A DNA stretch of 10,092 nt from DATCVA01 sp036567205. GTDB lineage: Bacteria > Pseudomonadota > Gammaproteobacteria > Burkholderiales > Burkholderiaceae_B. The translations under genes and the position numbers were made by a program. The stretch spans positions 1-10,092 of the forward strand of contig DATCVA010000318.1 of NCBI GenBank assembly GCA_036567205.1, read 5' to 3'. This document shows positions 7,056 to 10,092 of the stretch, one piece after another. Below the pieces are notes generated by a model. That model had not been told where the DNA came from. It did not search any database and worked only from the letters and a program-made list of their open reading frames with translations. Position 1 is the stretch's first letter. Every line of letters starts with the position of its first letter.

Positions 7056-7865
7056 TTATTGTCCGCTGCGCGCCTCGGCAAGCGCAATGGTCAAGTGCTG
7101 TACCTTCTTTTTCAGCTGATCGCGTTCCTCGGTCAGTGCGTCCACCGATAGTTTCAAGCGATGGATTTCAATTTGATCGGGTGTGGCGTCGCTGGATAGG
7201 GGTTCCGGTTCGGGCTTTGGAGGCACACGTGCCTCGCGTACCTGTCGTGCCGCCTGGCGCAGTTCTTTTTTACCTCCGGCAACGGCTGCCACCTGTTTTT
7301 CGCTGGGCAAGGATGCCACGGCGGCGGCAGCATTAATAGAAATTACTCCGGATTTGACTGCGCCGACCAACTCGGGCGCAGCCGTCTTCTGGATTTTTTC
7401 GATCTGGCCCAGTGTTGCGCTGCTGACTCGCGCTGCGCGGGCAACCACCTCGCGAGTCCATGGTGCCTCGGTCTCGGGCTGAGCGTGGATTTCAGTCCCC
7501 GCCAGCTCTTCACGGGCCCGTTGTGCTTGCGCTTGTGCCAGCCGTGCGGATACGATTTCTTTCTTGCGCAGCGCAAGCACGCCACGCTGGAAATCCGATA
7601 CGCTGCGCCGTCCCAGGTGATTGTCGATCATCCATAGATGCACATCGTCCATGGATTGGAAGGTGCTGTTCTGCATGGTCTTAAAAGGGATTCCGTGCTT
7701 CTGGCATATGCCATAGCGATTGTGTCCGTCCACTAGAATATCGCCCCACAGCACCAGCGCATCGCGGCATCCCTCGGCCAGCAGGCTGCGTTCCAGCGCA
7801 GTAAATTCGTCTTCGGTCAAAGGGTCGATATAGGCGCGTAGGTCTTCGTTGATGATGATGGTCAT
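7056..7865 (-). CDS. Orphan ParB-like DNA-binding protein (plasmid replication/partition related)
   Basis: A 269-residue cytoplasmic protein related to ParB. The ParB N-terminal fold (about 1-90) contains IDPLTEDEF and ILVDGHNRY (43-51), where DGHNR replaces the GERR box of true ParB; DNHLGRR (81-87) sits where ParB has its ENLQR box. A helix-turn-helix region follows (about 135-165, REVVARAARVSSATLGQIEK), then SGVISINAAAAVASLPSEKQ at 172-191, like the middle ParB helices. A predicted coiled coil, IHRLKLSVDALTEERDQLKK (234-253), continues to about 266. The ATG at 7865 was chosen; the frame could extend to a TTG at 7886, but that has no binding site and adds residues outside the domain. No parA lies beside it, and I see no parS consensus (TGTTTCACGTGAAACA). 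A role in chromosome segregation is therefore doubtful; a transcription regulator or modification-linked DNA binder is an alternative. The stop is 16 bases from the convergent cyclase gene. Confidence 0.85.
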   Translation of the reverse strand: MTIIINEDLRAYIDPLTEDEFTALERSLLAEGCRDALVLWGDILVDGHNRYGICQKHGIPFKTMQNSTFQSMDDVHLWMIDNHLGRRSVSDFQRGVLALRKKEIVSARLAQAQAQRAREELAGTEIHAQPETEAPWTREVVARAARVSSATLGQIEKIQKTAAPELVGAVKSGVISINAAAAVASLPSEKQVAAVAGGKKELRQAARQVREARVPPKPEPEPLSSDATPDQIEIHRLKLSVDALTEERDQLKKKVQHLTIALAEARSGQ

Positions 7866-7886
7866 AACCCGCAAATAATAAAACAA

Positions 7887-7909
7887 TGGTAGCGTTTGGT
7901 AGTGTACAC
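7887..7909. repeat. helically phased TGGTAG direct repeat plus GTGTACAC palindrome
   Basis: TGGTAG occurs at 7887-7892 and again at 7897-7902, exactly 10 bases apart, and the second copy runs into the perfect 8-base palindrome GTGTACAC (7902-7909). The block lies 22 bases upstream of the ParB-like gene (minus strand). On that strand an AT-rich TATTAT at 7880-7875 could serve as a -10 element, with no good -35. The layout resembles an operator, possibly for autoregulation by the ParB-like protein. The repeats are seen; the role is inferred. Confidence 0.4.
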
Positions 7910-8025
7910 AGCGCCGCCGTTTTACGCCGCATGGCGATCCAGCAATTGAAATACCGTCGGGTTCGCGGTAGCTGGCCCCTTGCGCTATCCTGAAGCGGTA
8001 TGACTTATTAGCTATTTATCTAAAC

Positions 8026-8030
8026 GAGGA
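8026..8030 (+). promoter_or_regulatory. ribosome binding site of MDR oxidoreductase
   Basis: GAGGA at 8026-8030 followed by five A residues gives a well-spaced, strong Shine-Dalgarno site that fixes the ATG at 8036 as the start. No convincing sigma70 promoter was identified in the 7910-8025 region; candidate hexamers there pair poorly. Confidence 0.8.
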
Positions 8031-8035
8031 AAAAA

Positions 8036-9058
8036 ATGAGAGCAGCCTGGTATGAGAACAGAGGACCTGCAAGCGATGTGCTTAATGTTGGCGACTTGCC
8101 AACTCCTTCGCTGCAGCCTGGTGAGGTGTTGGTACGGATTCGGGCGACTGCCGTCAACCCGTCTGATACTAAATCGCGCAGCGGGGCAGGTGCGCGCGCC
8201 AACAGTTTTACACGGATCATTCCTCATCAGGATGGCGCTGGCGTTATCGAGGCCGTAGGTGAAGGCGTCGATGCAAGTCGAATCGGCGAGCGTGTATGGA
8301 TTTACGAGGCGCAGCTTAATAGGCCATTTGGTTGTGCCGCCGACTATACGGCCGTGCCGTCGATTAATGCAGTTGCGCTGCCCGACAATACGTCCTTCGA
8401 AGAAGGGGCTTGTCTGGGCGTGCCGGCAATGACAGCGTATGAGTGCGTAATGGCCGATGGTCCGGTGGCAGACAAAGTTGTTCTGGTCACAGGCGGAGCC
8501 GGAGCCGTCGGCTTCTATGCAATTCAGTTTGCCAGGCTTCAAGGGGCAACGGTTATTACAACGGTCAGCACGGAAGAGCAAGCGAAAATTGCGCGTCATG
8601 CCGGCGCCACGCACGTCATCTTCAGGAAAACAGAAGATATTGCTGCTCGTATCGCTGAAATTACCGGCGCGCCTGGCGGCCGTGGCGTCGACCGCATTGT
8701 CGAAGTATCTTTCGGCGCAAATTTGGATACGAGCCTGAAGGTTTTGCGGCCGGGCGGCGTTATAGCAACCTACGCATCGGATCAGGTTCCCGAGCCTGCG
8801 CTGCCATTCTGGCCTTTGATTGCACTGTGTGTAACGGTTCGCTTTGTTCTGGTTTATTTACTTAGCCGCGAAGCCCACGATGCCGCGATTGCTGCTATTA
8901 CAGAGGGCCTGAAAAATAAGCAACTGAAGCACAGTATCGCCAGCCGCTATTCGTTGGATCAAATCGTGGCGGCACATGAAGCGCAGGAATCGGGAAAAAC
9001 CGTAGGAAAGATTATCGTCACGCTGGCAAGGCCGCTTAACGCACAGGCAGAAAATTAA
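8036..9058 (+). CDS. Zinc-free MDR-family oxidoreductase, NADPH:quinone reductase (zeta-crystallin) like
   Basis: A 340-residue cytoplasmic medium-chain dehydrogenase/reductase. The N-terminal GroES-like domain (1 to about 130) has VRIRATAVNPSDTKSRSG (33-50) and PHQDGAGVIEAVGEGVD (63-79). The GHE zinc site of alcohol dehydrogenases is absent (HQDGAG instead), so it belongs to the zinc-independent quinone-reductase group. GVPAMTAYECV (128-138) leads into the nucleotide-binding fold VLVTGGAGAVGFYAIQFA (149-166). Family members reduce quinones or activated enones with NADPH; the true substrate cannot be told. Length is at the upper end of the usual 320-340. The stretch FWPLIALCVTVRFVLVYLL (about 259-277) is hydrophobic but lies in the part of this fold that forms the dimer interface, so membrane insertion is not inferred. 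Its 3' end overlaps the convergent lipoprotein gene by 23 bases. Confidence 0.9.
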   Translation: MRAAWYENRGPASDVLNVGDLPTPSLQPGEVLVRIRATAVNPSDTKSRSGAGARANSFTRIIPHQDGAGVIEAVGEGVDASRIGERVWIYEAQLNRPFGCAADYTAVPSINAVALPDNTSFEEGACLGVPAMTAYECVMADGPVADKVVLVTGGAGAVGFYAIQFARLQGATVITTVSTEEQAKIARHAGATHVIFRKTEDIAARIAEITGAPGGRGVDRIVEVSFGANLDTSLKVLRPGGVIATYASDQVPEPALPFWPLIALCVTVRFVLVYLLSREAHDAAIAAITEGLKNKQLKHSIASRYSLDQIVAAHEAQESGKTVGKIIVTLARPLNAQAEN

Positions 9059-9761
9059 AGAAAAGCAAGCCTTGCATATAGTTGATGCCGATACGCCGAA
9101 AATTTTCGTCTAGCAGATTTGCCACCAGATCCAGCCTTCCGACAAGTTGGCCGAACTCGCGCTCAAAACTAAGGTTGGCGACAATGCCGGACATTTCATT
9201 GGCTAGCAGCAAGGGACGGCCGGCCGCATCGCGTCGGCTGGCAAGCAGCCATGCGGCAATTTCTACGTTGCGAGCGGCGTTGTAGACATGCTGCGCGTTT
9301 AAAACGTCAGATACATAAAAGCGTGTCTTGTTGTTGTGCGCTTGAATAACCATACTTGCCAGGCCGAAAATGAAGGCGCCGGCGCGATCTCCCTGGTAGG
9401 CAGGGTCCAGAGCGACGGAAAGAATTTCAACATCGCGCAGTCCGCTAAGATCGGGTGGGGCCTGACCCGTTTCGATCGCCTTGCGACCACGGCGCATCGC
9501 CGATGCCAGGTCGGGCGCCCCGGTTTTCTGCCATTGCGCGGGGTTGCGCCGATAGAGTTTTTCCAGCAGGCGCGTCAGGCTGTCCAGATTGTCGCGCATG
9601 GCAATTGTAAGGGTCCGGTTGAAGTCAGTTTGCCCTAACTGATCGAATGACATTGCTTCATTGCTAGGATGCCCGGGCCCTGCGGCCACGCCCTGCATGG
9701 CACAGCCAGCAAGGCCAAGTCCCATTGCCAGTACTGCGCATGCAATACAGCCGACATTCAT
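9036..9761 (-). CDS. Putative outer-membrane lipoprotein of unknown function
   Basis: I do not recognise this 241-residue protein. It has a lipoprotein signal peptide: a short hydrophobic stretch (about 6-19) ending in lipobox LAGC with Cys20. Ala21 at the +2 position predicts sorting to the outer membrane by Lol. The mature part is mixed alpha-helical in appearance, with basic stretches (RRNPAQWQK 71-79, RRGRKA 90-95), a glycine/alanine-rich apolar segment, GAFIFGLASMVIQAH (128-142), and a hydrophobic end (GLLFFNFLPVR). No enzyme motif was seen. The ATG at 9761 has GGAAG 5 bases upstream, which fits well. Its last 23 bases overlap the end of the MDR gene on the other strand, so both genes share coding DNA there. 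It probably has its own promoter in 9762-9930, but no clear one was found. Confidence 0.8.
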   Translation of the reverse strand: MNVGCIACAVLAMGLGLAGCAMQGVAAGPGHPSNEAMSFDQLGQTDFNRTLTIAMRDNLDSLTRLLEKLYRRNPAQWQKTGAPDLASAMRRGRKAIETGQAPPDLSGLRDVEILSVALDPAYQGDRAGAFIFGLASMVIQAHNNKTRFYVSDVLNAQHVYNAARNVEIAAWLLASRRDAAGRPLLLANEMSGIVANLSFEREFGQLVGRLDLVANLLDENFRRIGINYMQGLLFFNFLPVR

Positions 9762-9925
9762 AGTGCTTCCGTCCGTTTTGTGCCGTTGAAGTCACGACGT
9801 CTAATTGGCTCTGGACGCCTTCCCCGGCATCGACTTTATCAGAAAACCGCGCATGCCTTGCTGTCCTTGTTCTGGCACAGCACAAGCAGCTCCGCCATCT
9901 GGATGTTTCAGAGCGATCTCGATTG

Positions 9926-9954
9926 TTGGCGCTTTCAACACATGCCTCTATAAT
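9926..9954 (+). promoter_or_regulatory. sigma70-type promoter for the Tat-signal gene
   Basis: TTGGCG (9926-9931, 4 of 6 matches to TTGACA) is separated by 17 bases from a perfect TATAAT (9949-9954). The predicted transcript would start near 9961, leaving a leader of about 60 bases before the ATG at 10023. A further TATAAA at 9995-10000 could be a second -10, though no -35 was matched to it. This is the best-formed promoter in the window. Confidence 0.6.
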
Positions 9955-9971
9955 CCATAAGTTGGTAAGAA

Positions 9972-10009
9972 GTTATAAATACATAACAAGACGGTATAAA
10001 GCTGTTTAC
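9972..10009. repeat. inverted repeats in the leader of the Tat-signal gene
   Basis: GTTAT-AAATAC-ATAAC (9972-9987) is a perfect 5-base inverted repeat with a 6-base spacer. GTATAAAG-CTGTTTAC (9994-10009) is an imperfect palindrome matching at 6 of 8 positions. They lie just downstream of the predicted transcript start, where repressor operators often sit. A role is possible but unproven, and AT-rich DNA yields such matches by chance. Confidence 0.3.
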
Positions 10010-10012
10010 TCT

Positions 10013-10017
10013 GGAGG
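10013..10017 (+). promoter_or_regulatory. strong ribosome binding site of the last gene
   Basis: GGAGG at 10013-10017, 5 bases before ATG 10023, is the best Shine-Dalgarno match in the window and fixes the start of the truncated last gene, suggesting efficient translation. Confidence 0.8.
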
Positions 10018-10022
10018 TTCCT

Positions 10023-10092
10023 ATGAAAGAAACAACTAATTTGGTGCGTCGCCGCCTATTGGCCTCGACCGGCGGGGCCCTTGCATGGGCAG
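10023..10092 (+). CDS. N-terminus of an exported protein with twin-arginine-like signal (cut by window end)
   Basis: Only 23 codons are visible before the window ends. They read as a signal peptide: MKETTNLV, then VRRRLLAST, then the start of an apolar glycine/alanine-rich core. The RRxLL arrangement resembles the Tat motif (RRxFLK), so export of a folded, perhaps cofactor-bearing, protein to the periplasm is plausible. A Sec signal with an arginine-rich n-region is an alternative, for example on a periplasmic solute-binding protein of the kind abundant in Alcaligenaceae. The product cannot be identified. The strong ribosome binding site and the promoter at 9926-9954 support it as a real, well-expressed gene. 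It is divergent from the lipoprotein gene. Confidence 0.7.
   Translation, partial: MKETTNLVRRRLLASTGGALAWA

Noticed and set aside
7866..7886. Seven-codon N-terminal extension of the ParB-like protein from a TTG at 7886
   Set aside because: No ribosome binding site precedes the TTG, and the extra residues lie outside the conserved domain; the ATG at 7865 is preferred.
8012..8614. 200-codon open frame on the minus strand inside the MDR oxidoreductase gene
   Set aside because: It is antisense to a well-supported enzyme, has no recognisable domain, and is explained by codon bias in the opposite frame.
9669..9953. 94-codon plus-strand frame running from the lipoprotein gene into the intergenic region
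   Set aside because: Its first third is antisense to the lipoprotein signal peptide and it ends within the predicted promoter; no domain or good start signal was seen.

Overview
The window looks like chromosomal DNA of a betaproteobacterium, most likely Burkholderiales and probably Alcaligenaceae (Bordetella/Pusillimonas-like). The reasons are the adjacent metX-metW pair, a short AmpG permease of about 410 residues, a ParB-like 'plasmid replication/partition related' protein, mixed GC content, and the family resemblance of nearly every product. The assignment is inference from gene content; no rRNA or other phylogenetic marker is present. No tRNA, rRNA, CRISPR array, insertion sequence or phage gene was seen.

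Positions 1-4499 hold a run of six genes on the plus strand: the 3' part of metX, then metW, ampG, a TRIC/UPF0126 channel-like gene, an exonuclease III-type AP endonuclease, and an Hsp15-like S4 protein. Gaps are small: a 4-base ATGA overlap, then 18, 4, 52 and 31 bases. MetX and MetW act in methionine synthesis. AmpG imports cell-wall muropeptides for recycling. The remaining genes cover an ion channel family, DNA base-excision repair and ribosome rescue. This is a housekeeping block, probably transcribed as one or two operons; a weak hairpin with a T-run before the endonuclease may divide it.

Positions 4507-4998 hold an acyl-CoA thioesterase on the minus strand, convergent with the S4 gene. 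A 241-base divergent intergenic region separates it from a 599-residue GAF-PAS-PAS-GGDEF diguanylate cyclase (5240-7039, plus) that keeps both an intact GGEEF active site and the RxxD inhibitory site. It is a soluble-looking sensor that would make cyclic di-GMP.

Positions 7056-9761 hold three genes: an orphan ParB-like DNA-binding protein (minus), a zinc-free quinone-oxidoreductase-like MDR enzyme (plus), and an unrecognised outer-membrane-type lipoprotein (minus). The last two genes overlap tail to tail by 23 bases. The window ends in the first 23 codons of a gene with a twin-arginine-like signal, preceded by a good sigma70-type promoter and a strong ribosome binding site.

I found no clear new multi-gene system. 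The most interesting items are the solitary ParB-like protein with its helically phased upstream repeats, the unknown lipoprotein with its antisense 3' overlap, the non-ATG start of ampG in frame with metW, and the repeat-rich promoter in front of the diguanylate cyclase.
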